A stretch of 64,000 nucleotides of DNA from Kribbella sp. ALI-6-A (GTDB lineage: Bacteria > Actinomycetota > Actinomycetes > Propionibacteriales > Kribbellaceae), in the NCBI RefSeq assembly GCF_001984195.1, contig NZ_MTQN01000012.1, positions 496,001-560,000 of the forward strand, in the 5' to 3' direction. Shown here one piece after another: positions 24,559-33,501 of this stretch. The notes beneath the pieces were generated by a model. The model was not told the DNA's origin and ran no database searches. It worked only from the letters and a program-made list of their open reading frames with translations. The position numbers were made by a program, and so were the translations under genes. The first letter of the stretch is position 1, and each line of letters starts with the position of its first letter.

Positions 24559-26189
24559 CGGAAGGCCCCGGCTCGCCGGACCACGTGCGGACCCAGCACC
24601 AGCATGTCGACCGGCGCGGCACCGAACAGCTCCAGCGCGTCGTGCGGACTGTCCACCATCGGCCGTCCGGCGATGTTCAAACTGGTGTTGACCAGAACGG
24701 GCAGACCGGTGCGCTGCTCGAACTCCTCCAGCAGCGCGGCCACCAGTGGCTCGTCGGTCCGGTCGACGGTCTGGATCCGGGCCGTGCCGTCGACGTGCAC
24801 GACCGCGGGGATCCGCTCCTGCCAGGCCGGGACGACGTCGTGCACGAACAGCATGTACGGGCTGGGCAACGGCCCGACGAAGATGTCGGCGGCCCGTTCG
24901 GCCAGCACCAGCGGCGCGACCGGGCGGAACTGCTCACGGCCCTTGATGTCGTTGAGCCGCTCGAGATTCTCCTTGCGGCCCGGGTGAGCCAGCAGCGAGC
25001 GGTGTCCGAGAGCGCGCGGTCCGTACTCGGCCCGGCCCTGGAACCACGCGATGATCTGGTCGTCCGCCAGCGCCTGCGCCACCACCGCGGCCAGGTCGCG
25101 CGGAGTCTCGAAGGGAAGCGCCGCCTGCCGCAGCCGCGCGGCCAGCTCCTCGTCGCTGAACCCCCGGCCCAGCGCGGGCGTCGCCATCGGCTCCGGGCGT
25201 CCCTCCTCCGCACTGAGCTGCAGGGCGGCGCCCAGCGACGTACCGGCGTCACCGGCGGCGGGCTGCACCCAGACGTGCTCGTAGGGACCGCTGCGGGCGA
25301 GGACGGAGTTCGCGACGCAGTTGAGGGCCGTGCCACCGGCCATGGTCAGCGCCTTCGCACCGGTCTGCTCGTGCAGCCAGCGAGCCAAGTCCAGCAGCAC
25401 TTCTTCGAGTCTGCGCTGCACGCTGCAGGCCAGATCCGCGTGCGCGTCGATCAGGTCCTCGCCCGGAGCGACCTTCGGGGCATACGCCGCCCAGTCGATC
25501 TTCTCGGTGACGAAGCCACCGCCGTCGGTGGCGCGGACCAGCTCGCGGAAGTCGCCCAGATGACGCGGCTTGCCGTAGGAGGCCAGCGCCATCACCTTGT
25601 ACTCGTCGCTGGACCGCAGGAACCCCAGGTGTTCGGTCAGGTCCTCGTACAGCAGTCCGAGCGAGTGCGGCAGGTCCTGCGCGGCCAGGATCTCGAGCTT
25701 CGGGCCGTCGTACCGGCCGGCCAGGTGGGACGCCCGTTCGCCGCGGCCGTCCAGCACCAGACAAGCACTCTCCCGGTACGGCGCCGCGAGGCCGGCCGAC
25801 GCCGCGTGCGCGACGTGGTGCGGCACAAAGCGCACCTTGTCCGGGTCGAGCCCGGGCAACGCGGCGGCGAGGAAACGTGGAGCCCGCCGCGCGTAGTCGG
25901 TCCGGACGGCGTCCCCGGGATCGGTGACCCCCAGTCCTTCCAGGTCGACGCACAGCGAGGGATCGAAGGAGTAGCCGACCGCGTCGATGTCCTCCGGTTT
26001 CAGCCCGGCTTCGTCCAGGCACCAGCGGATCGCCTGCTCCGGCAGCTCCCAGGCGGACCAGGGCACCGGCCGTTTGCCGTGCTTGCGGCGGCTGAACCGT
26101 TCCTCCTCCGCTGCCGCGACGATCCGGCCGTCGACAACCAGCGCGGCGGACGGATCGTGAAAGATGGCGTTGACGCCGAGAACCCGCAT
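24555..26189 (-). CDS. Carbamoyltransferase (NodU/CmcH family)
   Basis: A 544-residue two-domain carbamoyltransferase. The N-terminal domain has VNAIFHDPSAALVVDGRIVA and the HHVAHAASAGL His motif; AMVAGGTALNC-like ALTMAGGTALNCVANSVLA and RAEYGPRALGHRSLLAHP lie in the C-terminal half. It moves the carbamoyl group of carbamoyl phosphate to a hydroxyl, probably a sugar of the glycan built by this operon. The ATG at 26189 follows a near-perfect AGGAGGTGG. It is the first gene of the operon; GT2-GmhB overlaps its end. Confidence 0.9.
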   Translation of the reverse strand: MRVLGVNAIFHDPSAALVVDGRIVAAAEEERFSRRKHGKRPVPWSAWELPEQAIRWCLDEAGLKPEDIDAVGYSFDPSLCVDLEGLGVTDPGDAVRTDYARRAPRFLAAALPGLDPDKVRFVPHHVAHAASAGLAAPYRESACLVLDGRGERASHLAGRYDGPKLEILAAQDLPHSLGLLYEDLTEHLGFLRSSDEYKVMALASYGKPRHLGDFRELVRATDGGGFVTEKIDWAAYAPKVAPGEDLIDAHADLACSVQRRLEEVLLDLARWLHEQTGAKALTMAGGTALNCVANSVLARSGPYEHVWVQPAAGDAGTSLGAALQLSAEEGRPEPMATPALGRGFSDEELAARLRQAALPFETPRDLAAVVAQALADDQIIAWFQGRAEYGPRALGHRSLLAHPGRKENLERLNDIKGREQFRPVAPLVLAERAADIFVGPLPSPYMLFVHDVVPAWQERIPAVVHVDGTARIQTVDRTDEPLVAALLEEFEQRTGLPVLVNTSLNIAGRPMVDSPHDALELFGAAPVDMLVLGPHVVRRAGAFR

Positions 26190-26257
26190 CGGGTCCACCT
26201 CCTGAAATCGCCTCACCGGGGCCACGGAGGTACCCATGCCCCGGCCGCATACACCCG

Positions 26258-26310
26258 CAGTAGCGCTGCTTCGGGGCGCCGAGCGGGAAGCGCTACTGCG
26301 TGAAGCGCTT
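26258..26310. promoter_or_regulatory. Three AGCGCT operator-like sites between the heptose and catabolic operons
   Basis: CAGTAGCGCT (26258-26267) and AGCGCTACTG (26289-26298) form a perfect 10-bp inverted repeat, followed by the palindrome AAGCGCTT (26303-26310). Short palindromes centred on GCGC are typical of LacI-family operators in actinobacteria, and a lacI-type gene lies 3.6 kb away. They sit in the 202-base divergent gap and could affect both directions. Confidence 0.5.
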
Positions 26311-26353
26311 ACCCGTGAATCCGCCCGGCATGTGGAATCGTTTTCATATGAAC

Positions 26354-26394
26354 TTGCCAAGTCCCCCCAAGCGTTGCTTAGGCTGCTGAGTGTG
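26354..26394 (+). promoter_or_regulatory. Probable leaderless promoter of the double MBL-fold gene
   Basis: TTGCCA (26354-26359), an 18-19 base spacer and TTAGGC/TAGGCT (26378-26384) precede the GTG at 26392 by about 7-8 bases. A TTCATATGAA palindrome lies just upstream at 26343-26352. Confidence 0.45.
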
Positions 26395-28167
26395 ACCACC
26401 CATCGCCGCACGGTCGGCCCGAACGTGCTGGCTGTCGACGACACCTGCGTCGTCTATCTGCACGTCGATCCCGTCCGCCGGACCGCCGTGGCCGTGGACG
26501 CCGGATCCGGCCGCTGGCTGGACCACCTCGACGAGTACGGCGTGGACTCGGTGACCGACGTGATCGTCACCCACCACCACCGCGACCAGGTCGAGGGCTT
26601 GCCGCTGCTGGCCGCGGCCGGCGCCCGGATCTGGGTCCCGGAGAACGAGGCGAGCCTGATCGACGACGTCGACCGCAACTGGCAGCGCCGCCCGGTGGCG
26701 AACAACTACGACCTGCGCCTCGACCGCTTCTCGCTGCTGGAGTCCGTCCCGGTCACCGGAGTCATGAAGGACTACAGCACCACCCGGATCGGCCACCTCG
26801 ACGTCACGACCGTCCCGACGCCCGGGCACACCCCCGGCAGCGTCACCTACCTGATCGGCGGTCAGGCCTTCGTCGGCGACCTGATCCACAGCCCCGGCAA
26901 GGTCTGGTCCGCGGCCGCCCTGCAGTGGTCGTACGTCGGTCTCGAAGGCGCGGCGCTCACCATGGCGTCGCTGACCCAGTTGCTCGACCACCATCCGACG
27001 GTGCTGCTGCCCAGTCACGGCGAACCGATGACCGACCCGGCCGCCGCCGCCGAGCAGACCTGCCGCACGCTCGCCGACCTGTACCACGTCCGGATGGGCT
27101 TCGGCACCGACATTCTGAACAAGCTGGACAAACCGTTCGTGCAGCTCAGCCCGCACCTGCTGATGAACCGGACCAGCGAGTCCCGCTGCTACGTGCTGCT
27201 GAGCGACGCCGGTACGGCGCTGATGATCGACTTCGGCTACGACCTCACCACCGGCATCCCGCAGGGCGGCGAGCGGTTCACCGTCCGGCCGTGGCTTCCC
27301 AGCCTGCGCGCCCTGCGCAGGGATTACGGCATCGACAAGATCGAGGTCGCCGTCCCCACGCACTACCACGACGACCACGTCGCCGGGTTCAACCTGCTGC
27401 GCGAGGTGCACGGCACGGAAGTGTGGGCCTCCAGCCTGGTCGCCGACGTCCTGGAGAACCCGTCGCAGTACGACCTGCCGTGCCTTTGGTACGAGCCGAT
27501 CCACTGCGAGCGGCACATCCCGGACGGCACCAGCGTGCGCTGGCGGGAGTACGAGCTCGAGATGCACGCGCTGCCCGGGCACACGCTCTACGCGTCGGCG
27601 ATCGGCTTCACCGTGGACGGGCGGCGCGTGCTGGCCACCGGCGACCAGCAGACCGGCACATGGGTTCCCGGAGCGCTGCCCGAGATCCCCAACTTCCAGT
27701 ACGCGAACCTGTTCCGGCCCGACGACTTCGCCGCTTCGGCCGCGCTCTACCAGCGGTTGCAGCCGGAGCTGATGATCACCGGGCACTGGGAGCCGCGGCT
27801 GGTCGAGCAGGACTACCTGGACGAGCTCACGACGGTTGGAGCCGAGGTCGCTCGGGTCCACCGGGCGCTGCTCCAGCCCGACGATCCAGTCTTCGGCGGC
27901 AGCACCCGCATCACGCCGTACCGAATCGAAGCGGTGCACGGAGTGCCGTTCGAGGTGTCCGTGGAGACGGCGGACTCCGTCCAGTTGGTGGTACCCCCCG
28001 ACTGGACCTGCAAACAGGTCGACGACCGGACCTTTCTGGTCGTGCCGTACGTGCGGCAACCGGTCCGCCGGGCGCGGATCGCCGCCGCTGTCACCCGCGA
28101 CGGCCGCTACCTCGGTCAGCTGGCCGAGGCGCTGGTCGACGTTCGCCTGCCTGAGGAGAGTTCGTGA
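26392..28167 (+). CDS. Tandem metallo-beta-lactamase-fold protein
   Basis: A 591-residue protein with two MBL folds. The first (about 1-260) has VTHHHRDQVEGLPLL, where Gln replaces the last His of HxHxDH, plus TPGHTPGSVTYLIGG and a GDLIHS Asp. The second (about 270-500) has an intact VPTHYHDDHVAGFNLL, with ALPGHTLYASAIGFT and ATGDQQTG. So only the second site looks complete. A GTG at 26392 was chosen; an open frame upstream crosses the operator region. It overlaps the glycosidase gene by four bases. The substrate is unknown. Confidence 0.75.
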   Translation: MTTHRRTVGPNVLAVDDTCVVYLHVDPVRRTAVAVDAGSGRWLDHLDEYGVDSVTDVIVTHHHRDQVEGLPLLAAAGARIWVPENEASLIDDVDRNWQRRPVANNYDLRLDRFSLLESVPVTGVMKDYSTTRIGHLDVTTVPTPGHTPGSVTYLIGGQAFVGDLIHSPGKVWSAAALQWSYVGLEGAALTMASLTQLLDHHPTVLLPSHGEPMTDPAAAAEQTCRTLADLYHVRMGFGTDILNKLDKPFVQLSPHLLMNRTSESRCYVLLSDAGTALMIDFGYDLTTGIPQGGERFTVRPWLPSLRALRRDYGIDKIEVAVPTHYHDDHVAGFNLLREVHGTEVWASSLVADVLENPSQYDLPCLWYEPIHCERHIPDGTSVRWREYELEMHALPGHTLYASAIGFTVDGRRVLATGDQQTGTWVPGALPEIPNFQYANLFRPDDFAASAALYQRLQPELMITGHWEPRLVEQDYLDELTTVGAEVARVHRALLQPDDPVFGGSTRITPYRIEAVHGVPFEVSVETADSVQLVVPPDWTCKQVDDRTFLVVPYVRQPVRRARIAAAVTRDGRYLGQLAEALVDVRLPEESS

Positions 28168-29873
28168 GAATTGGCGACTACGTGGTCGAGGTCAACACCG
28201 CCAAGGCGTACGCCGCGGTGCACGGGACCGACGGCCGGCCCTGGTTCGCGTTGCGGCTGCACGCGTCGCTCGACACCGTCGGCGGCCTCGACGAGAGCTA
28301 CGGCCAGATCGTGGTCGAGGAGGCCCGGCACCCCGGTGAGCTGGTCCTGACCGCCACCAGCCGCAGCACCGTGTGGGACAGCCGGATCACCACGGTCCGC
28401 TTCCTGCCGGACCGGATCGAGTCCTCCACCACGGTCACCGGCAGCGGCCGCATCACCGACATGCACCTGCTGGGCGGACGCCGTACGCCGCGAGGCTTCC
28501 TGCCCAGCGGGTCGCACCTCGTCCAGGCCTACTCGCCGAATCCGGACCACCCGACCCGCGTGCTGCGCGACGCCCTGGAGCCGGCCACGATCGGGCCGTG
28601 CGGCGAGGGCAGCGAACCGGGCATCGAGCGCTGGCTGTTCTCCCCCGCGCCCTGGTGCTTCGCGGTGACGCCCGACTCGAAGCAGTGGTTCGGCCTGAGC
28701 CTCGTCGCACCGATCGACGAGCAGACCTTCACGAACTACAACTACGCCCCGGTCACCGGCGGGTTCTCGCTCCGGCTGGACTACGAGGGCCAGACCACCG
28801 TCGACGGCTCCTTCCGTACGCCGCTGCTGGTGGTGCACCTCGGCGGCAAGGACCCGGAGGACGTGCTCGTCCGGCACCGCGCGCTGCTCGACGAGTACGG
28901 CGTCGTCCCGCGGCGTACGGCACAGAAACAGGACTGGTGGCAGGGAACCATCTTCTGCGGGTGGGGTGCCCAGTGCGCGATCTCGGCCCGCACCGGCGAG
29001 GCGCCGCAGCCACTGGCCACGCAGGTCAACTACGACCGGTTCCTGACCAGGCTGGCCAGGCAGGGCATCGTGCCGCAGACCGTGGTGGTGGACGACAAGT
29101 GGCAGGAGGCGTACGCGACCTGCCGGCCCGACCCGGCGAAATGGACCGACCTGCGCGGCTGGATCGCCGAACGGCACGCGGCAGGTCAGCGCGTTCTGCT
29201 GTGGTGGAAGGCGTGGGACGAGGAAGGCGCACCCGCCGACGCGTGCATCCTCGACGCGGACGGCCATCCGGTCGGCCTGGATCCCGAGTCTCCCGCCTGC
29301 CGTGCGCTGATCGTGGACGCGGTCGAGTACATGCTGTCGGCCGACGGCCTGGACGCGGACGGCTTCAAGATCGACTTCACCGCGCGGACGCCGTCCGGAT
29401 CGTCGCTGAAGCACAGCGGTTCGCGCTGGGGCAACGCGCTGCTGCACGAACAGCTGCGGCTGGTGTACGACACGGCCAAGCGGGTCAAGCCCGAGGCGCT
29501 CGTCGTCACCCACACGCCGAACCCGGCGTTCATCGACGTGACCGACATGATCCGGCTGAACGACGTCCTGCGCGCGGCGGACACCGCCGAGCCGGGCTAC
29601 GTGGCCCGCCACATGACGTACCGGGCCGGCGTGGTCCGCGCGACGTGTCCCGAGCTGGGCATCGACACCGACGGCTGGATGATGCCGAGCCACGCCGAGT
29701 GGCGCGAGTACCTGAAGATCCAGCACGGATTGGGCGTTCCGGCGCTGTACTACGTGGACGGCACCGACACCGACCGGCACGACTTCGGTCCGGACGACTT
29801 CGCCGCCATCGCCGAGAGCTGGCGCAGCTTCGGCGCGGCCGCCCGGGAGGTGGCCGCCCAGGAGACGCTCTAG
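28164..29873 (+). CDS. TIM-barrel glycoside hydrolase (clan GH-D / alpha-galactosidase-like)
   Basis: A 569-residue protein with an N-terminal beta-rich domain (about 1-250) and a TIM barrel (about 260-560). GIVPQTVVVDDKWQEAY and AAGQRVLLWWKAWDEEG resemble GH36/GH31 barrels, and GLDADGFKIDFTAR holds a likely nucleophile Asp in KxDF. No signal peptide, so it should act on imported sugars. GTG at 28164 has a GAGGAG site and overlaps the MBL gene (GTGA). The exact family and linkage cleaved are uncertain. Confidence 0.7.
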   Translation: MRIGDYVVEVNTAKAYAAVHGTDGRPWFALRLHASLDTVGGLDESYGQIVVEEARHPGELVLTATSRSTVWDSRITTVRFLPDRIESSTTVTGSGRITDMHLLGGRRTPRGFLPSGSHLVQAYSPNPDHPTRVLRDALEPATIGPCGEGSEPGIERWLFSPAPWCFAVTPDSKQWFGLSLVAPIDEQTFTNYNYAPVTGGFSLRLDYEGQTTVDGSFRTPLLVVHLGGKDPEDVLVRHRALLDEYGVVPRRTAQKQDWWQGTIFCGWGAQCAISARTGEAPQPLATQVNYDRFLTRLARQGIVPQTVVVDDKWQEAYATCRPDPAKWTDLRGWIAERHAAGQRVLLWWKAWDEEGAPADACILDADGHPVGLDPESPACRALIVDAVEYMLSADGLDADGFKIDFTARTPSGSSLKHSGSRWGNALLHEQLRLVYDTAKRVKPEALVVTHTPNPAFIDVTDMIRLNDVLRAADTAEPGYVARHMTYRAGVVRATCPELGIDTDGWMMPSHAEWREYLKIQHGLGVPALYYVDGTDTDRHDFGPDDFAAIAESWRSFGAAAREVAAQETL

Positions 29874-29886
29874 ACTGCCGCCCATG
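29871..29886 (+). promoter_or_regulatory. Leaderless -10 box of the lacI-type gene
   Basis: TAGACT at 29871-29876 lies 7 bases before the ATG at 29884, and no ribosome binding site is present. The TAG stop of the glycosidase gene forms the first three bases of the box. Confidence 0.45.
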
Positions 29887-30939
29887 AACCCGCGGGGGCA
29901 GCAGGCAGGCAGTCCGCGTCCAGGGGCAGCGGTCAAACGGCCGACCGTCCAGGACGTCGCCCGTGAGGCCGGGGTTTCACCGTCAACGGTTTCCCGCGCA
30001 CTGCACACCCGTGGTTACGCATCTCCGGAAGTGCGCGACCGGGTCCGGGCCGCGGCCGACAAGATCGGCTACGTGCTGGACCACAACGCGCGCAACCTGC
30101 GCAGCCGGACGTCCACGTCGATCGGCGTCCTGATCTCCGACCTGCGCAACCCCTTCTACGCCGACCTGGCGGCCGGCATCGAGGAGGAGTTGCGCGCGGC
30201 GGAGTACCAGATGGTGCTGGTCAACGACAACGGCGATCCCGAAGAAGAGATGCGGGCGGCCGAGACGCTGCTGGCGATGCGGGTGCCGGGTGTGATCGTC
30301 ACCCCGGTGACCGCCGCGTGCCCGCGGATCCTGCAGGACAACGGCGTGCACGTGGTGTGCGCGGACCGTGAGCTGGGCCGGTCCGGCAGCGACGTGGTGC
30401 TGAGCGACAACAAGGCCGGCGCGCGCGAGCTGACCGAGCACCTGATCGGGCTGGGCCACACCCGGATCGGGCTGCTGATCGACGAGACCAAGTGGTCCAC
30501 CGGCGCGGGCCGGCTGGCCGGCTTCCGGGCCGCGCACGCCGACCACGGGCTCGAGGTGGACGAGAACCTGATCGCCTTCACCAGCTTCGACGCCGACGCG
30601 GCCCAGCAGACCACGCGCCGGCTGCTGAACGAGCAGCACGTCACCGCGATCATCTCGGCGAACAACGTGCTGGCCCAGGGCGCGCTGGCCGAGATCAAGG
30701 ATCGGCGGCTCAAGATCCCCCGCCAGCTCAGCCTCGCGGCGTACGACGACGTGCCGTGGATGTCGCTGGTCCAGCCGGCGCTGACCACCGTCGACCAGCA
30801 CACGGTCGACCTGGGCCGGGCCGGCGCCCGGCTGCTGTTGTCCCGCATCCGCGGCGAGCTGCCCGCCCGCCGCCGCATCGTCCGGGTCGCTCCCCGGATG
30901 ATCGTCCGGGGCTCCACCGGCCCCGCGCCCACCGCCTGA
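29884..30939 (+). CDS. LacI-family transcriptional regulator
   Basis: A 351-residue LacI protein. The DNA-binding headpiece (about residues 20-75) has PTVQDVAREAGVSPSTVSRA and the hinge-helix DHNARNLRS region. The sugar-binding domain follows, with IGVLISDLRNPFYADLAAGI, VVLSDNKAGARELTEHL and VPWMSLVQPALTTVDQ. It is placed between the upstream glycosidase genes and the transporter operon, so it likely represses both in the absence of sugar. Candidate operators are the palindrome at 31096 and the AGCGCT sites at 26258. Confidence 0.92.
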   Translation: MNPRGQQAGSPRPGAAVKRPTVQDVAREAGVSPSTVSRALHTRGYASPEVRDRVRAAADKIGYVLDHNARNLRSRTSTSIGVLISDLRNPFYADLAAGIEEELRAAEYQMVLVNDNGDPEEEMRAAETLLAMRVPGVIVTPVTAACPRILQDNGVHVVCADRELGRSGSDVVLSDNKAGARELTEHLIGLGHTRIGLLIDETKWSTGAGRLAGFRAAHADHGLEVDENLIAFTSFDADAAQQTTRRLLNEQHVTAIISANNVLAQGALAEIKDRRLKIPRQLSLAAYDDVPWMSLVQPALTTVDQHTVDLGRAGARLLLSRIRGELPARRRIVRVAPRMIVRGSTGPAPTA

Positions 30940-30948
30940 CCCGCGGAT

Positions 30949-31004
30949 CCTCCCGCTCGGCGCCCACCGCCGGACCCCCGCGCCCTCCCGCTCGGCGCCC
31001 ACCG
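30949..31004 (+). repeat. 21-bp direct repeat in the lacI-transporter gap
   Basis: Two identical 21-base copies, beginning CCTCCCGCTCGG and ending CCCACCG, occupy 30949-30969 and 30984-31004, spaced 35 bases start to start. They lie just after the lacI stop. No function is evident. Confidence 0.6.
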
Positions 31005-31056
31005 GTTTGTCAGCGGGTACCGATGAATCGTTATCCATCCCCGGACCTCTGATGCA

Positions 31057-31086
31057 TTGACGGCAGCTCGTCGGTGCGCATACGGT
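31057..31086 (+). promoter_or_regulatory. Promoter of the sugar transporter operon
   Basis: TTGACG (31057-31062), an 18-base spacer and TACGGT (31081-31086) form a good vegetative promoter. The operator palindrome begins ten bases after the -10 box. Confidence 0.6.
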
Positions 31087-31095
31087 TCCTGGCAT

Positions 31096-31121
31096 CGAAT
31101 GTGGCATCGATGCCACATTCG
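31096..31121. promoter_or_regulatory. 26-bp perfect palindromic operator before the transporter operon
   Basis: Arms CGAATGTGGCATC and GATGCCACATTCG meet at a central CG, the usual LacI-family geometry. The site covers the expected transcription start, so a bound repressor would block the transporter genes. A half copy GGCATCGA precedes it at 31091. Confidence 0.75.
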
Positions 31122-31157
31122 CCAGGTGTTGATCCCCTGTGAGGTAAGGAGCACGCA

Positions 31158-32525
31158 ATGAAGCATCTCCGCCTGCCCGTGGTACTGGCAGCGAGCGCGC
31201 TGGTACTGACGTCCTGCGCCGGCGTCGGCGGCAAGGAGGACGAGGGTGGCGGCGGGGAGAGCTCCGCCGGCTCCACGCCGTCGGGCACGCTGAACGTGAT
31301 GGGTTTCAGCGGTGAGGACGAGGTGGCCCAGTCGCGGATCGCCGCGTTCAAGGCCGCCTACCCCGGCGTGACGGTGAAGAACAACAAGGGCGACTTCGAC
31401 CCCCAGCAGTTCCTCACCGCGGTCTCCAGCGGCAACGCGCCGGACGTGGTCTACATGGCCCGCAACCTGATCGGCACCTACGCCGCCAAGGGCGCGATCC
31501 AGCCACTGGACGACTGCATCAAGAACAACGAGATCGACACCGGCCAGTACCGCGAGGCCGCGATGAACGAGGTCAAGCTCAAGGACAAGACCTACGGCAT
31601 CCCGGAGTTCTACACCGTCACCGCGAACCTGATCAACGCCAAGGCGCTGAAGTCGGCCGGCGTCCAGGTCTCCGACATCCAGACCACCGACTGGGACAAG
31701 CTCGAGCAGACCGCGAAGAAGCTCTACAAGGCCAAGAACGGCCGCCCGGCCCGGATCGGCTACGACCCGCGGATGCCGGACTTCTTCCCGCTCTGGGCGA
31801 TGAACAACGGCGCCGAGCTGGTCAAGCCCGGTGGCGAGCCGAACCTGAACGACCCGAAGGCGGTCGAGGCGCTCACCTTCGCGATCAAGCTGGTCCAGGA
31901 CCAGGGCGGCTGGTCGAACTTCAAGACCTTCCGCGACACCTTCGACATCTTCGGCGAGAAGAACCAGTTCACCCAAGACCAGCTCGGCGTGATGCCGATC
32001 GAGAACTGGTACGTCAACGTGCTGCGCGACGCCCGCAAGAACGGCCTCGAGCTGGCCTCCACGCCGTTCACCGACCGGCAGGGCCAGCAGATCAGCACCC
32101 TCGGCGGCAGCGCCTGGGTGGTGCCGAAGGGCGCGAAGAACTTCGACGCCGCCTGCAAGTGGGCCAAGACGCTGACCTCGGTGGAGACCTGGCACAAGGC
32201 GGCCGAGGCGCGGATGCAGACCGTGGCCAAGGACAAGAGCTTCTTCACCGGCCTGTTCACCGGCAACAAGGTGGCCGACGAGGAGATCAAGACCAAGTAC
32301 CTCAAGCCGACCGGTGACGCCGGCTTCGACCAGGCGATCGAGAACTACTACTCCGCGCTCGACAAGGCCAAGTCGCTGAACCCGTCGGCGGCCGGCGCCG
32401 AGATCGAGGCGGCCTGGAAGAACGCGGTCGGCAAGGCCCTGGGCGGTACGGCGACCCCGCAGGCGGCCCTGGACCAGGCGCAGACCGAGGCGAAGGCCGC
32501 CTTCGACAAGGCGAGCCAGGGCTGA
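31158..32525 (+). CDS. Sugar ABC transporter substrate-binding lipoprotein (family 1)
   Basis: A 455-residue binding protein with a lipoprotein signal (LAASALVLTSCAGVGG) and the MalE-type fold: GTLNVMGFSGEDEVAQSRIA, FKAAYPGVTVK, SSGNAPDVVYMARNL and SAWVVPKGAKNFDAACKWAK. It should capture an oligosaccharide outside the membrane for the two permeases that follow. The ATG at 31158 has AAGGAG upstream. It is the first gene after the operator palindrome. Confidence 0.92.
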   Translation: MKHLRLPVVLAASALVLTSCAGVGGKEDEGGGGESSAGSTPSGTLNVMGFSGEDEVAQSRIAAFKAAYPGVTVKNNKGDFDPQQFLTAVSSGNAPDVVYMARNLIGTYAAKGAIQPLDDCIKNNEIDTGQYREAAMNEVKLKDKTYGIPEFYTVTANLINAKALKSAGVQVSDIQTTDWDKLEQTAKKLYKAKNGRPARIGYDPRMPDFFPLWAMNNGAELVKPGGEPNLNDPKAVEALTFAIKLVQDQGGWSNFKTFRDTFDIFGEKNQFTQDQLGVMPIENWYVNVLRDARKNGLELASTPFTDRQGQQISTLGGSAWVVPKGAKNFDAACKWAKTLTSVETWHKAAEARMQTVAKDKSFFTGLFTGNKVADEEIKTKYLKPTGDAGFDQAIENYYSALDKAKSLNPSAAGAEIEAAWKNAVGKALGGTATPQAALDQAQTEAKAAFDKASQG

Positions 32526-32529
32526 CCTC

Positions 32530-33501
32530 GTGACGGCAACCGTGGAGCAGGTCGCGACGGACGGGCAGGCCGAGCCCGTCCGCCGTGGCCGCCGTCCGCA
32601 GCGCAGCCCGCTGGCCCGGCAGGAGGACCGGGCCGGCTGGATGTTCGTGGCGCCCTGGGTGATCGGCTTCCTGGTCTTCACCGCCGGGCCGATGATCGCC
32701 AGCCTGGTGCTGTCGTTCACCGACTACCAGATGATCCAGGCCCCGCAGTCGGTCGGCCTGGACAACTACCGCGAGCTGTTCAACGACCCGCGGGTGCTGA
32801 AGTCGCTGAGCAACACCTTCGTGTACGCCGCGATGTTCGTGCCGCTGGGCACGATCTTCGCGCTGGTGCTGGCGATGATGCTGATGCGCGTCGGCAAGGC
32901 CGGCGGCTTCTTCCGGACCGCCTTCTACCTGCCGGAGATGACCCCCGCGGTCGCCGCCGGCGCGATGTTCCTGCTGCTGCTGAACGGCCAGCAGGGCCTG
33001 GTGAACAAGGTGCTCGGCTGGGTCGGCATCAACGGACCGAACTGGACCACCGATCCGAACTGGCTGAAACCGTCGCTGGCGATGGTCAGCCTGTGGACGC
33101 TCGGCGGCACGGTGGTGATCTACCTGGCCGCGCTGAACGGCGTACCGAAGCAGTTGTACGAGGCGGCCGATCTCGACGGCGCCGGGCCGCTGACGAAGTT
33201 CTTCCGGATCACCGTGCCGATGATCTCGGGCGCGTTGTTCTTCACCGTGATCACCAACACGATCGCGGCGATGCAGATGTTCGACCAGGCCTACACGATG
33301 TTCTACGGCCCGCAGCAGAAGGCCTCGGCGTCGGAGGAGTCGCTGGTCTACATGGTCTACCTGTTCCAGAACGCCTTCCAGTTCTTCAAGATGGGCTTCG
33401 CCTCGGCGATGGCCTGGCTGCTGTTCGTGATCATCCTGCTGATCACCTTCCTGCAGTTCCGGATCGGCAACCGCTACGTCTACTACCACGGGGAGCGCTG
33501 A
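32530..33501 (+). CDS. Sugar ABC transporter permease, MalF type
   Basis: A 323-residue membrane protein with about six helices. AGWMFVAPWVIGFLVFTAGP opens the first helix, and the EAADLDGAGPLTKFFRITVP stretch is the conserved EAA loop that contacts the ATPase. The GTG at 32530 lies five bases after the binding-protein stop. It pairs with the MalG-type permease that overlaps its stop codon. Confidence 0.92.
   Translation: MTATVEQVATDGQAEPVRRGRRPQRSPLARQEDRAGWMFVAPWVIGFLVFTAGPMIASLVLSFTDYQMIQAPQSVGLDNYRELFNDPRVLKSLSNTFVYAAMFVPLGTIFALVLAMMLMRVGKAGGFFRTAFYLPEMTPAVAAGAMFLLLLNGQQGLVNKVLGWVGINGPNWTTDPNWLKPSLAMVSLWTLGGTVVIYLAALNGVPKQLYEAADLDGAGPLTKFFRITVPMISGALFFTVITNTIAAMQMFDQAYTMFYGPQQKASASEESLVYMVYLFQNAFQFFKMGFASAMAWLLFVIILLITFLQFRIGNRYVYYHGER

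Noticed and set aside
30949..31004. Insertion-sequence terminal repeats
   Set aside because: The two 21-base copies are in direct, not inverted, orientation and only 14 bases lie between them.
30156..32720. A very long minus-strand frame over the LacI and binding protein genes
   Set aside because: It runs through the palindromic operator and the antisense of two clear genes, with no recognisable domain.
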